The notes: a model not told the origin generated them from the letters alone. A DNA stretch of 64,000 nucleotides from Isoetes taiwanensis (GCA_021234155.1 JAJEKV010000028.1:13404134-13468133), one strand, 5' to 3'. Positions 45,206 to 56,094 are shown, counted from the stretch's first letter. Numbers and translations: made by a program.

Positions 45206-45413
45206 TAGCTCTGAGACCACTGTGACGTCCCCTACCCATCTACGATGCTCCCATCGTATCAGAAGCCGGAGTTCATCCCTCTGGCAACCAAGCTGACTGA
45301 GGCCATCCAACTGACACCAATCCCTTGGCAAGGAATCGATGAGAAGAAATGGACGTGTCATTTATCCTGTCTTCCCTCGGGATCATCCTAGCTGCGGAAG
45401 CGTAAACAAACAT
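45206..45413 (-). repeat. Possible short LTR with initiator-tRNA primer site
   Basis: Minus strand 45219-45206 reads TGGTCTCAGAGC, one base from the TGGTATCAGAGC site complementary to plant initiator tRNA-Met. Just upstream, 45413-45222 starts TGTTTGTTTACG and ends GACGTCACA, compatible with a TG...CA LTR of about 190 bp. No second LTR or pol was found downstream. It may be a truncated element or chance. Confidence 0.35.
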
Positions 45414-45437
45414 AGCTGCGGAAGCGTAAACAAACAT
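45390..45437. repeat. 24-bp perfect tandem duplication
   Basis: AGCTGCGGAAGCG plus TAAACAAACAT occurs twice in a row, at the outer edge of the possible LTR. Confidence 0.9.
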
Positions 45438-45682
45438 GAAAGCACAATTTCATTATTTTTGTACAAAACCTGAATTTATGGACCATTTTTTGGAGACCTA
45501 CTTCAATAACAATTTTTCCCACACTAACAAGCATCACCAGCGAGGGCTGCATATGCTTCAGCAACGGGCACTGGAATCTTGATAGTGTTGGGGAGCTTCT
45601 TCCTGTTCGATGGAGACCAAGCAAAGTCGATTGTCTCCAACTCAATGCGATCACTAGCAGTGGTTGGCCTCCACCTTTTCTT

Positions 45683-48664
45683 CTAACAGTTTACATAATT
45701 GGCCGGGTACACCTGGTTCCTTACGGGGACAGGCTCCCACCAAGTGACCTGTACTGTCTCAAAGTTCTCCTTCTTATCATCCATTTGGGGCTCCTCCGTG
45801 GCATACCCTACCCATGTGGGACACAACACGTCATCAGGACGTGCCATAATGAACATACCTTTCTTCACGTCCTTGAATGGATTGAATTCTGGTATGGGTT
45901 TATCCTTCAATGGTCCCACGTATGGAGGAGCGATGCTTGCAATTGGCTGCGGTACTGCAACCAATCCTGGAAGCTGAACTCCTTCTTGCCTGGTGCATGG
46001 CCAAAAGTCCTCATAACTCCCTTCCGGGCACGAAATCTTCCCTAGCTCCTGTAAAAGACCCATCCAATACTCAATGGTAGCCGTGAATTGTGCGGAATAG
46101 TCGGCTGTTTCCGGGGTGCCCTTCTTGCTTGTTGATATTGCAACCCAATGAAGGATGTGCTTGTGGATGCTGTTTCGTAACTGGCCAAGGTCCTTAACTG
46201 TTGCCTTTGGTTTAAGCAACTTGGGTGTTCCTACAGGCATCATGGGCTTCCCGTTTTCCCCTTCCTTCCACATTTTTATACCGCCTGTAGGCAGCCAATC
46301 CAAGAAGCACGGACGGGTTTTGTAATACATGACAGGCCACTCTCCATTCATTGCAAATTTGAATGTCAGGGGGGTGGTGTGGCCAGTCAATCTATCATCG
46401 CCGTCGGGTATGTACCCTTCTATAAACCCCTTCCAATCTGGCACTTTATCAACAATGTATGGTACAAGTCCATTTAGATTGCATGTGTGGAACTCATATA
46501 ACAATTCGGGCATGGTCAGCACCTCGGCCTTCTTTAGAGTGGAGGAGAAGTTGCCAAACATAGCATCAATGTCTTCATGTGTATGTCCAGGCATCATGAA
46601 ACCCAACTCTATCTCCTCGAACACACCAAGATATACTAGGTATGAAAGATACGAGAAAACATACCTGTTTTTGTTTTGACCCGAAGCATTGTCCAGTTGC
46701 AGCAACAATGTTCGGGAGAGGGGCTTGAAAGAAGGTCCTTCTCGTGCAGGCAAGCTTGCAGGGATGTTGCTATTGGTGAGTGCCAATTTCGATTTGAGTG
46801 CCGCATTATTACGCAAGGAAGTCACCCAAGCTGGAGCTGATGTTTCCGGCATTGAAAGATGGCCTCCAGGATACTCATGAACCATCTCAAGCCTTCTCAA
46901 GATACTATTCAAAGAACCGACATGGAAGTTCGAGTCATCTGGCCATAGATCCAAAGCAAAGTTTCCATAGCTTCCCCTCCCATGACCATGAGTGAGAGCA
47001 CCCGTCAATGATGTTTTAAGTTTATCCAGTCTCCAAAGTGACTTCATCGATTGCTGCAATTTTGGAATCATTGTCTTTGCCTGGTCCATCTTATCATGAA
47101 TTATACAAACATAGTCTTTGGGATGCCTATGGGACAACAATCTCCACGACCCGATCGGGTACCTGACGGAGGCTTGCTCCAATCTATGTGCTCTTCTCTG
47201 ATCATGCAATATCCGCCTTTCTGCCTCATCCTTTGTCTTCAACAACTTTGTACGAATGACCTCGCATGTATCACATTTGGAGAACGGAAATTTTTTTGCA
47301 ATACTGACATCCATAAAGCTCCTTTTCCAAGTTCTATGAAAGCCCGCTGGCGATACTTTCTTGCCTGTCAGTGCCATGACTTCTACATTCACCTCTTCTA
47401 GGATGCTTGTTTTCGTAAACATTGCAGGCAACTTCCTAATATTTTCCCGGATGCCTTCTTCATTCCTCCGACTACGGTGAGGCAAGGATTCGCAATTCTC
47501 CCTTACGAACATTGAGAAAACAGCCTCGGAGGCTAAGGTGGATGCACGACGCTTGAAAGTACCACAGTTCCCGTGCTCTGCTTTGCGCGCACCCTCGATG
47601 TATTGTGCTTTCCATGTCAGATACCCTGACTTTGAGATTCCCAGCCCAAGGTACCAGGCCTTCTCACAGACTAGCCTCCCATGCAAGACCAGACGTTCCA
47701 CTCGACGGCCTTTCATGTTGTTCCCAAGCATGTCATACACAAATGTCACCCTGTCGCTACACTTCATTGCATAGAACTCCTTGTGCATCTCGATGACCTG
47801 ATTATGTGAGAACTTTGCAGAACACCTGTGTTTGCAACACAAGGTCGCTCGATATTTTAAAATAGCCTCCTTAGAGCTAAGGCGCTCAATCTTAGGTTGT
47901 CTCAAGAACCGCCTACGCTGACGGGAGTGGAAAGTGTACTTGCGCCTCTCGAAATTTGGATGCTTCTCAACAATAAAGCTGCCTTGACTTGAGGGAGTAT
48001 TTGATTGCTCAGTTGGCTTTGCAGTCAAGATCTCGGACACCTTTACACCATCCACTGTAACATATTCGTTACTCCACCTCACAAGCATACCTGCTTTTGG
48101 TACCTGTAAACAAGCCTGACAGCGGAAATTCACTTCAGGAGGAGTCGGGTAACCCTCAACAATTGTCACTCCAATGCATTTCAACCCTAAGAACTGGTCG
48201 CATACTGCATCATCTGGGCCTATAAAGGATATGAACCCCTTTCCAGCGGGAATAGAGACGCAAGAGTGCCATATTTCACAGTCCTTCTCCAGTAAAGTGT
48301 ATCTAGTCTGGGGGATAAGTCCCATAGTTGATTCCACTCTCTGTTTTTTGGAGGTGGACCCGACATCCTCTACATTGGATTCACGGACGTCTTCCTCTCT
48401 CCAAAGAATGAAGGATCCTTTGGCTTCTCCTATAGTTTCTGCATCCGGAGTGGGCCATGGTAGGGCGTGACACTCCTCGAAAACCTCTTCAACACCCACA
48501 CTAACAGCTCCATGGGGGATGCTTCTGAAATGGCACTGGTTAGAGTCTCCAGCGAACCCTTTGGCAATGGGACGACCATCCTTGAAGATGTACATTTCCT
48601 GCAGAACAGAGGGGTCAGAACATGGGGCCAGGTTATTGAGAGCAGAACATACTGCAATGGGCAT
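45683..48664 (-). CDS. Transposase-like protein with DUF7869-type RNase H/DDE region
   Basis: One uninterrupted 993-codon ATG-started frame without introns. N-terminal 250 residues: no known domain, a basic patch RRKYTFHSRQRRRF at about 240-253. Cysteine pairs: LCCKHRC (276-281) and FSKCDTC (464-467). Presumed catalytic region: YVCIIHDKMDQAK (D524/D527), LLLQLDNASGQNKNR (D658) and GHTHEDIDAMFG (H694, D698, D700), the D-N-x-x-x-Q-N-K-N-R and G-H-T-H-x-D-I-D signature of DUF7869-type proteins. I read these as a DDE-like transposase family. The C-terminal 75 residues (GMFIMARPDD, WVGYATEE, VTWWEPVP) look like a small BAH/Tudor-type barrel. The gene is divergent from the 50103 gene across about 1.4 kb rich in 22-bp palindromes. 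A gene of this length with no breaks suggests recent activity or selection. Catalysis is not proven. Confidence 0.75.
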   Translation of the reverse strand: MPIAVCSALNNLAPCSDPSVLQEMYIFKDGRPIAKGFAGDSNQCHFRSIPHGAVSVGVEEVFEECHALPWPTPDAETIGEAKGSFILWREEDVRESNVEDVGSTSKKQRVESTMGLIPQTRYTLLEKDCEIWHSCVSIPAGKGFISFIGPDDAVCDQFLGLKCIGVTIVEGYPTPPEVNFRCQACLQVPKAGMLVRWSNEYVTVDGVKVSEILTAKPTEQSNTPSSQGSFIVEKHPNFERRKYTFHSRQRRRFLRQPKIERLSSKEAILKYRATLCCKHRCSAKFSHNQVIEMHKEFYAMKCSDRVTFVYDMLGNNMKGRRVERLVLHGRLVCEKAWYLGLGISKSGYLTWKAQYIEGARKAEHGNCGTFKRRASTLASEAVFSMFVRENCESLPHRSRRNEEGIRENIRKLPAMFTKTSILEEVNVEVMALTGKKVSPAGFHRTWKRSFMDVSIAKKFPFSKCDTCEVIRTKLLKTKDEAERRILHDQRRAHRLEQASVRYPIGSWRLLSHRHPKDYVCIIHDKMDQAKTMIPKLQQSMKSLWRLDKLKTSLTGALTHGHGRGSYGNFALDLWPDDSNFHVGSLNSILRRLEMVHEYPGGHLSMPETSAPAWVTSLRNNAALKSKLALTNSNIPASLPAREGPSFKPLSRTLLLQLDNASGQNKNRYVFSYLSYLVYLGVFEEIELGFMMPGHTHEDIDAMFGNFSSTLKKAEVLTMPELLYEFHTCNLNGLVPYIVDKVPDWKGFIEGYIPDGDDRLTGHTTPLTFKFAMNGEWPVMYYKTRPCFLDWLPTGGIKMWKEGENGKPMMPVGTPKLLKPKATVKDLGQLRNSIHKHILHWVAISTSKKGTPETADYSAQFTATIEYWMGLLQELGKISCPEGSYEDFWPCTRQEGVQLPGLVAVPQPIASIAPPYVGPLKDKPIPEFNPFKDVKKGMFIMARPDDVLCPTWVGYATEEPQMDDKKENFETVQVTWWEPVPVRNQVYPANYVNC

Positions 48665-48677
48665 CCAAACGGGTCTG

Positions 48678-49053
48678 AAATTGGGCGGTCGCCCAAATTA
48701 ATTTTGAAACATCGCTTATGAGCCAACTGGGAAAAGTAAATTGAGCAGCCACCCAATTTACTTGGCCCAAATGTAAATAGGCAAAAGCACACTGGCCAAA
48801 GCAGACTGGACAAAGCACACTAGCCAATGTAAATTGGGCGCTCGCCCAATTTCTCCTAGACATGAGCGCCTACAGTCATGGTTTGGCCATAAGACATGGA
48901 TGACATGCACGTGGAAATGGCCAAAGTAAACTGGGCGGCCGCCCGAAATGGATCCTGTGCACTTGGCAGTGGCCAAAGCAAACTGGGCGGGCGCCCAAAA
49001 TGGATGCTGTACACGTGGCATTGTGCATAGTAAACTGGGCGCCCGCCCACGTT
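48678..49053. repeat. Palindrome cluster 1 (six copies)
   Basis: Copies of a 22-bp palindrome, left arm AAATTGGGCG, two variable bases, right arm CGCCCAATTT, at 48678, 48738 (degenerate), 48831, 48928, 48980 and 49032. The last three lie at exact 52-bp spacing within a tandem repeat. The centres are GT, GC, CT, GC, GG and CC. The cluster lies just upstream of the start of the transposase-like gene. Confidence 0.9.
48919..49053. repeat. 52-bp tandem repeat carrying the palindrome
   Basis: Two and a half units starting GGCCAAAGYAAACTGGGCG. Each unit holds one palindrome and the phrase AAATGGATSCTG followed by ACGTGGCA/ACTTGGCA. Confidence 0.8.
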
Positions 49054-49975
49054 TATCCCAGGTGTTTTTGGAGGGCTACACAATATTGGTTGGTTTTGAA
49101 GAGTGTCAGAATTTAACTCCCCCACAGTGGACATCCACATGTATCAGAACTTGCACTGAGTTATGAAAATGCAATCTTACAAGCATTGAATTGATGGGCC
49201 ATAGAGAGAGAACGTATACACAGCAGACTCCTCTGTGTACTAGCCTGCCAATGTGGCATGAAGTCTAAAAACCTGACAAGTAGATTTCTTGTAGAATTTG
49301 AGTAAGGTGGAAGGATGCACTGCAGCTAGCAAAGCCAGGGGGACAGAAATTGAATCCCAGGTGCTGACATTACTAAAAAACATCTTGCAAAAAATGTTAC
49401 ACTAGTCGAGCAAACATGATTCAGAACTGAAGAAACAGTCCCAAGATCACAGATCTACCTTAGTTAAGAAAAATTACCTTTGGAGTCAATGGCGCCATGT
49501 AAGATCTTCGACAAAGTATATTAAAGTAGGCGCTCAACAATGAAGGCTTCCAAAAACAGAGGGCAATAGAAATAAATGGGGAATTTAAGATGCGTATTTG
49601 AATCACTCAACAAATTCAAATTCCGAATTCAAATTCTCCCCCCATTTGTATGCATTTATTAGGGGGCAAACTTTATTAACGTTATTGGTGACACGTGCGA
49701 GGTGTCATTAAATGTAGCGCACGTGCGTGCATTCGAATATTTTTGAATTTCATATTTGAATTGTGGACCCTGGGTCCATGAGCCCCCTTTAATACTTTCA
49801 CATACGGCATGCCATGTGGCGCCTACATATTGGTGGAGGAGGGATTTCCAGCTGGCGTCCAGGCCACCCTTCATTATTTTCGGAGCCTGCAAATTAATTA
49901 TGGACTGCAACGGTCCATTATAACCGGAATCGGACACTTGTCCTCAGCGGGTGCAATGTGAGTGCATGCCTCACT
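49054..49975. other. Divergent intergenic region
   Basis: Noncoding DNA between palindrome cluster 1 and the plus-strand promoter. It has several ACACGTG/CACGTG-like motifs around 49690-49730. No gene. Confidence 0.4.
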
Positions 49976-49983
49976 TATAAATA
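49976..49983 (+). promoter_or_regulatory. TATA box for the methyltransferase-like gene
   Basis: TATAAATA about 120 bp upstream of the first ATG (50103). Between the expected start site and 50103 there is no other ATG, which supports 50103 as the translation start. Confidence 0.65.
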
Positions 49984-50102
49984 TTCCTTTCTCTGGATAA
50001 CCGCATTTTCAACAGTCTTCAGTTCGCCTGCGAAACAGCCGCTTCCTTATCACGATATCATTAAACGACAACTAAGGACAAGGCGCCCGCTCTGTATTGG
50101 TT

Positions 50103-53100
50103 ATGGAAAGTCGCCCTACGAAAGGTAATGCTTGCATCACTGCCGGGTTGATGTCAATGTTTATTTATTTTTTAATAATGCTTCCCAAGACGACATGGCA
50201 TCCATTCTGTCTTCCATCTGTTCCCCTTCGTGCTTGAAAAGAAGCTTGCTCCTATTCATTCAAGGTCTGACCTGAAGTTACTGCAATAATGATCTTTTTT
50301 TCCTTCTAATCCCTCTCTATTCTATCCTTCTAATCAACTATCTTACTCGGTCATGTGCTGGATATTCGAGCCACCTAGACTTGCTTCCCTCACCTTTTTT
50401 TCTCAAGCTATTTTTCTGACAATGACAGCTTTCAGCATGAAAAAGGCCTGATAGTCGATCCACCTAACCTTGTTTCCTTCAGTACATTGGGCGCCCGCCC
50501 AATTTTTCTTTTGATGACTCCTTTCAGCAGAAGCTGTGTTGGAAACTTGAAGTATGTCACCTGCATTCCCGCTCTGTAAACCGGGCGACCGCCCTGTTTC
50601 TTTGCTAATAACTTCTTTCAGCAGGAACTGTGTTGGAAAGTCGAACAATGTCACCTTCATTCCCGCTCTCTAAATCGGGCGCGCGCCCTATTTTCTGAGC
50701 AGATCACGTGCATGGAAGTCGAAGCACCTCTACTTCCTTCCCCTTCATTGAATTGGGCGGCCGCCCAGTTTCAATTGCAGGCACAGTAAATTGGGCCTCG
50801 ACAGTTATGCTTGTCGGCATGTACCGGGCCTAGCAAATTGGACGGACGCCCAATTTCAGAAGGGCATGCCTCTCCCCTAGCGCCACCCTGAACCATTCCT
50901 ACTAACTTTCAAGTAACTAAATTGGGCGGGCGCCCTATTTATCTTAAATGTATGCCCACGGTACTTTCCGTAAGCTGTACTCACTTCAAGTTTGATGCAA
51001 TGCAGGAGTAATGGCAAGGACAAAGTCGACTGCCCGCATGCCCGGCTATGGACCTCGCTTGCCGCAGGCTGTTGCTGCGGCTAAAGAGACAGAGGAGGAT
51101 GTGACATTTGAAGGAATTGAAGTAGTTCCAGAAGATATCACTTCAGTTGCTGACAAGTACACATGGTGCATTGAAATTGGTAACGTAAATCCTAAGTCCA
51201 GCACAAACCATCTGAAGGATTTATGTTTATATTTTGACGTGCCTGGGACAAAGAAGACAAGCAATGTCGGGATAGCAATTGATATGGGGATAAACGCAGA
51301 AGTACCCGGGGAGATAGAAATTTTTGTGGAAGACGTATTGGACAAGTGCTTCCGTGCTTACAGGCTACCCCTCGCCACGTATGACCCTCAACTAATGTCG
51401 GCAAGCATAACCGAAAATCAAAACTCCTGCGCCTCAAAGGGTTGGCAGCTGGACTCATATGAGAGCTTGGAAAAATCTGGAATTAGAAAGCGTGGAGATG
51501 TTGTTGACGGTTTCTACACAGTCAGGCAGTGGATTCTTGAACACAAACAGACCAGGTCGAAAGGCCTATATACAGAATATCATGGGAAGGCCCAGCCAAA
51601 AGTGTATGACACGGCCTGGTTGAAGTCTCGATACGGAGTTACCAAAAAGGGAGAAGCAGAAAAAAGTGCAGAGAAGTCTAAGGGAGGTGACAAAGGCACT
51701 GCTACAAAGAAGAAGAGATCGTCTTTGACAACAAACCCCAGCATTGAGATGCCTGTTGTCATGCTTGGAGGTATGCAAAAGAGACCAAGATCCTCTGATC
51801 GGAGCAACACTTCCGGAGAATCTAATGAACATTCTCCTGATCTTCGGTTGAGGAAGAAAAAAAGAGCAGAGGATCAAGCAGGCACCTCCCATAAGACACG
51901 AAGATGTCCCACTCCGCCTCAGAGTCCATCCGCGACAAGCGAGGACAGTGAAACGGTTAGCGATAGTGCAGAGGGGGGATCATTGCCAATTGTACAGTAT
52001 ACAGCCTCCACTGGGGAGTTAACACAGGAAAGTAAGCGTGAATTATCTCAGAGCGCGATGTTAAACATCAAGCAAAGGGAGAGGATTTACCCACTTGGTG
52101 TAGGGTTCGAAATTGAGGTCGACATATTCAAGATGCATCAAGCCCCTGCAAACATGACTTGCAGGGTACGTGGATACCCTTTATGAATCTTTCATAACTA
52201 ATGCAAATGCATCCTCCTTGTGCAGATGTCGTTCCGTTTGACCCTTCAACAGGGCGTGCTATTAAATGGAAGAGAGCAAGTGATTTGGATAATGCAGAGT
52301 TCTGGATCGTCAATGGAAATCACACTACAGCCGTTGCTCAGATCCTTGTGAACCAGGCATTGGAATTGCCTCCTGAAAAGAGCCATTTGAAAGATTTGAT
52401 ATTTTTCTTTTATGCGAAGAGAAAGTGTCGTGTACTGGCTGGAAACCTAACTCCAACAGAATATGTTAAGGTCAGCCAGGAAACAAATGATATTATAGTG
52501 AAGACAATTCACGCAGATGTCTTCTTTGAAGAGGTCCAGCAACTTCGCAATCAGTGGGAACTCTATGGCAAGCCCAAGAAAGGAAAGCATGGTCAATCAA
52601 CGGAAGGCGCTTACTCTGTAAGTTATGTCCCCATTAACCAAATCGGGCGCCCGCCCAATTTCAACCATCCAATTGCTCTTCTAATCTCTTCTAATGTATG
52701 CACCTTCAATCGAGTTCACTCCAAGTAGGGCGCCCGCCGAATTTCATAGCCTTCATGCCTGTCCATATTGTAGTTTCGTCTAATTATATAGTCGTCTCAA
52801 ATTGTCTTACAATATCTTTTGTTCGCAGGAATGGCTAGCTATAGCAAAGCAGACCCTGAAGAATAAGAGCATGCGGGACTATGATTATTTCGTCTATCTT
52901 GACGAAGAAACTTGGAATATGTGCACTCGTGTCGCTCAACTATTTTACGAGGACGAGCTGAAGGATGAGAATGGCGAAAGAATTGAAGTCAAGGATCGTC
53001 TACAGATGTTCACAAACAATTTTTGTCGGCCGATGAAGTCTATGCACCCCATGGATTTGCAGAGGTTAATGAGGGAGATCATGGCAGGCAGCACGTTCAT

Positions 53101-54806
53101 CAAGGCCACGAAGGCTTATAAAGGAAGGCGTGTCATGAAGACTAGAGCGCAAGAATTAAGGAAGATTGGCATTGTTGAGCATGCATTACTGAAATATCTA
53201 AGAGAGGTGAAGAAGTTGAAAGTTGAAAATATGGATGAAGTCAGACAGTTTCATCCGATATTCACAGAGAACCTCATGCTAATGTTTGCAAACAGTGTCA
53301 GTGATTGGACGGAGAGTCGGAAAGAAGCTGAGAAGGAAAATCTACCAGAGACTCTTATTACAAAAGTCAACGAATACCTCCGTGGACCAGTTGAAGAGGG
53401 TTCAAAGGCTTTCAAATGCCTCACTGTCAGTCCACTGGGGATTTGTGTTAATGTCGTCAACACGTCAGCACGTCTTATTGGATGTGACTTTAGGAACCAT
53501 ATTAAATGGTCCATGGAGGAGTATCAGAAATTCATGGATCAGATTAGTATCCTAACGGACCATTGTATTGGATAACCATATTTATAAACCCAGAGCATTT
53601 GAATGAGTGCTTGGCTGCAATGAAAACTATAGATGGCGGTAGTCGGGTGTGGATTGGAGCATACCAGGATCCGAAAGCAAAGTCAGGGTCAACCTCCAGA
53701 AGACCAAGCGGCATCTCCTGCACTGGATGACTTGAATCTATGCTTTATACACAGTGACCATCCACAGCAGCATTCAAAATTTCCACAGCATCTTAAGGAG
53801 GCAGAGGACATCGCGAAGAAATTACCCGACGACGAGGAGTGCTCGGCAGGTAATATTCTTTGAAATATGGCAGTCGCACAATTTATGTCTTGCTTTTGCT
53901 AAAATAGTTTCTCTTATAGCATATTGGTTGTATCGTCCGTGGGGTGATAAGACTGCAGCTGGTGGGTCTGGACCTCTCATTCCGAATCAACTACAAGCCA
54001 AGACCTGCATATATTTGGTGCGGAAACTCATGATGGAGGGTTGCAGTGTCCTTGATTTTTTTTCTGGAGGCTCATTCAGTCGTGCAGCACTATGCGAAGG
54101 ATACAAAGCAACTTCATTCGAGATGCAGGAGACCCTACAGCTCAAGCTAGTGCAGATCTTCGATCAATTGGAAATAATGTTGGACAAAAATAAATCATTG
54201 GCCCGCCGGAGGCAGAAGATTGCAGAGGGCAAGAAGAAGAAATCAGGTTCCAAGCCTCCACAGTTACAAATGATTGCCCCATCAGCAAATCCATTCCCTG
54301 CTCAGACGGTTCAGGAAATGCAGTCCACGCTTCGCCTGAGTAAGGAATCCCTTGCAGAGCAAATAAAGAAGGCTGCAGGATTAGGAAGTAAGGATCTATC
54401 CATCTTCCGAATTAAAAAAGATAGAATTAATATGCTGGCAGGAACCCAAATGGTGAACACTCAGGATGTCATTGACGCCAGCTCGAAATTCAATGATATA
54501 GTGGACAATGATCGTGAGGAATCCATCGTGAAGGATACACCTCAAAGTCAACAGGAAAAAGAACCAGAGAAAGCGCAAGATGATGACGAGGAAGAAAATC
54601 AGGTACACAACGTTGACAGAATATTGGATGACGAGAAGGAGATGGGTGGCATAGAGATAGGGCAGGGAGGGCCAGATGAAGAAGGTGGCTCCCTGAGCAA
54701 TGAAGATTTCATAAACAAGATGGAAGCTATAAAGGAAGCTGCCAAGCAACAAGAAGATCAACTTCATGACGTCGACAACACTGAGGAGAACCCCCCAGAT
54801 CCGTGA
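50103..54806 (+). CDS. H3-tail-like / ParB-like / methyltransferase-like protein, five exons
   Basis: Exons 50103-50124, 51006-52169, 52226-52617, 52829-53849 and 53920-54806 give about 1,161 codons with matching phases. Introns 2 and 4 are only 56 and 70 bp. Residues 10-18 read MARTKSTAR, 7 of 8 identical to the histone H3 tail after Met. A Ser/Lys-rich linker (about 215-340) follows. FWIVNGNHTTAVAQ (421-434) resembles the ParB/Srx G-x-H-R box. IKWSMEEYQKF with DHCIGW and IFINPEHL precedes LVRKLMMEGCSVLDFFSGGSFSRAA (about 900-924), an FxGxG SAM-binding motif with E at FEMQ, as in beta-class DNA methyltransferases. The C-terminus is acidic. Odd: in exon 4 the frame shifts out near 53565 and back near 53700, so the copy may be damaged or misread there. 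A start at 51011 instead of 50103 would give a free ARTK N-terminus. Function inferred only. Confidence 0.6.
50484..50940. repeat. Palindrome cluster 2 (six full copies, one half site)
   Basis: Full copies at 50484, 50578, 50672, 50750, 50835 and 50919, at spacings of 78-94 bp (close to regular). A half site AAATTGGGC is at 50788. The whole cluster is inside intron 1 of the methyltransferase-like gene. The centres are CC, AC, CG, GC, GA and GG. Confidence 0.9.
52640..52744. repeat. Palindrome cluster 3 (two copies in intron 3)
   Basis: Copies at 52640-52661 and 52723-52744, both with CC centres, 83 bp apart, inside the 211-bp intron 52618-52828. Confidence 0.9.
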
Positions 54807-54835
54807 AAAAACCTTAATGATTAACAGAGTTGCTG

Positions 54836-55094
54836 AAATTGGGCGCCCGCCCAATTTCTCAGTCACATATGTCGAATCTATGGTATATCATGTATTTTTC
54901 TATCTAAAGTCAAACATACAATCTCTTATCTGTAACATTTTGAGATCTTGAAATACAAATTTTTCATGTGATGCTGTTCATTCTATTGGATCTAATTGCT
55001 TGTATTCTAATAGAAGTCTGACATAATTGGGCGGGCGCCCAATTTCCCTGCACTAGAAGAGTTCCCTCATAGAAATTGGGCGGGCGCCCAATTT
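54836..55094. repeat. Palindrome cluster 4 (three copies)
   Basis: Copies at 54836, 55024 and 55073. The first starts 30 bp after the stop codon of the methyltransferase-like gene. All arms are perfect or nearly so (centres CC, GG, GG). Confidence 0.9.
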
Positions 55095-55238
55095 GAACCT
55101 TAAGGCTATCAGTGCGAGCAGTTGAACATGAAGTCAAGTGGAAGTGCCTTACAAATTACAAAAGCAAGAGTATTACGACAATCCGATTACAACAAGATGA
55201 CTATCACATTACAACAATCTGATCTAGGGGGACTCTTC

Positions 55239-55472
55239 TCAGTCATTTTCACCAGCCACCCCAGAGATCTTTTCTATCATGTACATTTGATGCTCTCTAT
55301 TCCATATCAGATGGATGATAACATCGAAGGGATCAGGATAATGGCGAGGATTGAGACTCACAGTGGTCATCCAATCTTCCATGGCTATTTCTCGCTCGCG
55401 GCACTGCTTGAAGTTTTCGTGATTCATCTTGCACGTAATGGAATCACGTTCAGGACCAACAGGAGACCACAT
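55239..55472 (-). CDS. Small hypothetical protein, paralogue 1
   Basis: A 77-codon ATG frame: PVGPERDSITCKMNHENFKQC, MEDWMTTV, then FDVIIHLIWNREHQMYMIEKISG. It aligns with the plus-strand ORF at 55676-55942: PPPPEHLDTLTCLMTFDDLHAC, LDTWLHGI, YHVTIHIVWIPERDAYEIDKITN. Shared residues include TC-x-M, C, W, IH-[IL]-[IV]-W, E, Y-x-I-x-KI. The predicted fold is a short alpha/beta unit. The homology to its neighbour on the other strand shows this strand is the coding one. No family is recognised. Confidence 0.6.
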   Translation of the reverse strand: MWSPVGPERDSITCKMNHENFKQCREREIAMEDWMTTVSLNPRHYPDPFDVIIHLIWNREHQMYMIEKISGVAGEND

Positions 55473-55675
55473 GGTTAGACTAAGGCCAAATTTGTTGGCC
55501 ACATTGGTTTGATATATATTTATACCAACCAAAATTATTGTTGGTATTGTACACAATAATTATTGGATATACTTACCAGTCGTATGTACGCCCAATAATG
55601 TTACTACAGTGCTTCATCAATAATTACTTGGCTATAAGTATAGCCACATTCGAGTGCATAGCACAGTCCTTTGCT

Positions 55676-55942
55676 ATGTCTCGCCGCCTTGCTAGAGTTC
55701 TTCAGAGGTCCCAATTGCCTCCACCTCCAGAGCATTTGGACACCCTCACTTGCCTCATGACTTTCGACGACCTTCATGCATGCATTATCAAAGGGATCAC
55801 CCTTGATACCTGGCTGCATGGTATAGCTACTGGTCGACCGAAAGACTCCCCCGGCGAGTACCATGTTACTATCCATATTGTTTGGATTCCGGAGCGCGAC
55901 GCTTATGAGATTGACAAAATCACCAATAATTACAATCTATGA
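55676..55942 (+). CDS. Small hypothetical protein, paralogue 2
   Basis: An 88-codon ATG frame (MSRRLARVLQRSQLP at the start). It aligns along its length to the minus-strand ORF 55239-55472, so the two form a divergent pair over a 200-bp gap that contains TATATATTTATA-like AT runs at about 55512-55525. It has a more basic N-terminus than its partner. Function unknown. Confidence 0.6.
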   Translation: MSRRLARVLQRSQLPPPPEHLDTLTCLMTFDDLHACIIKGITLDTWLHGIATGRPKDSPGEYHVTIHIVWIPERDAYEIDKITNNYNL

Positions 55943-56094
55943 GATGTATTTCATAAGTCCATAAGAATTTATATCTGATATGACTGTATTAGGTAGCATC
56001 CACACTTGGTCTTATAGTTTTCAAGTACTTTTATTTGCGTTGGATTAATTATATTTGTGACAGTCTGTATTTATATTTTCTCGCAAGTCTAACG

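Noticed and set aside
45683-48664. KDZ (Zisupton/Dileera) transposase for the 993-codon ORF
   Set aside because: The characteristic motifs of that superfamily are not seen. The QNKNR and GHTHxDID pattern fits DUF7869-type proteins instead.
55122-55478. Plus-strand 118-codon frame overlapping the minus-strand small gene
   Set aside because: Homology to the 55676-55942 gene is in the minus-strand frame, so the plus frame is a shadow.
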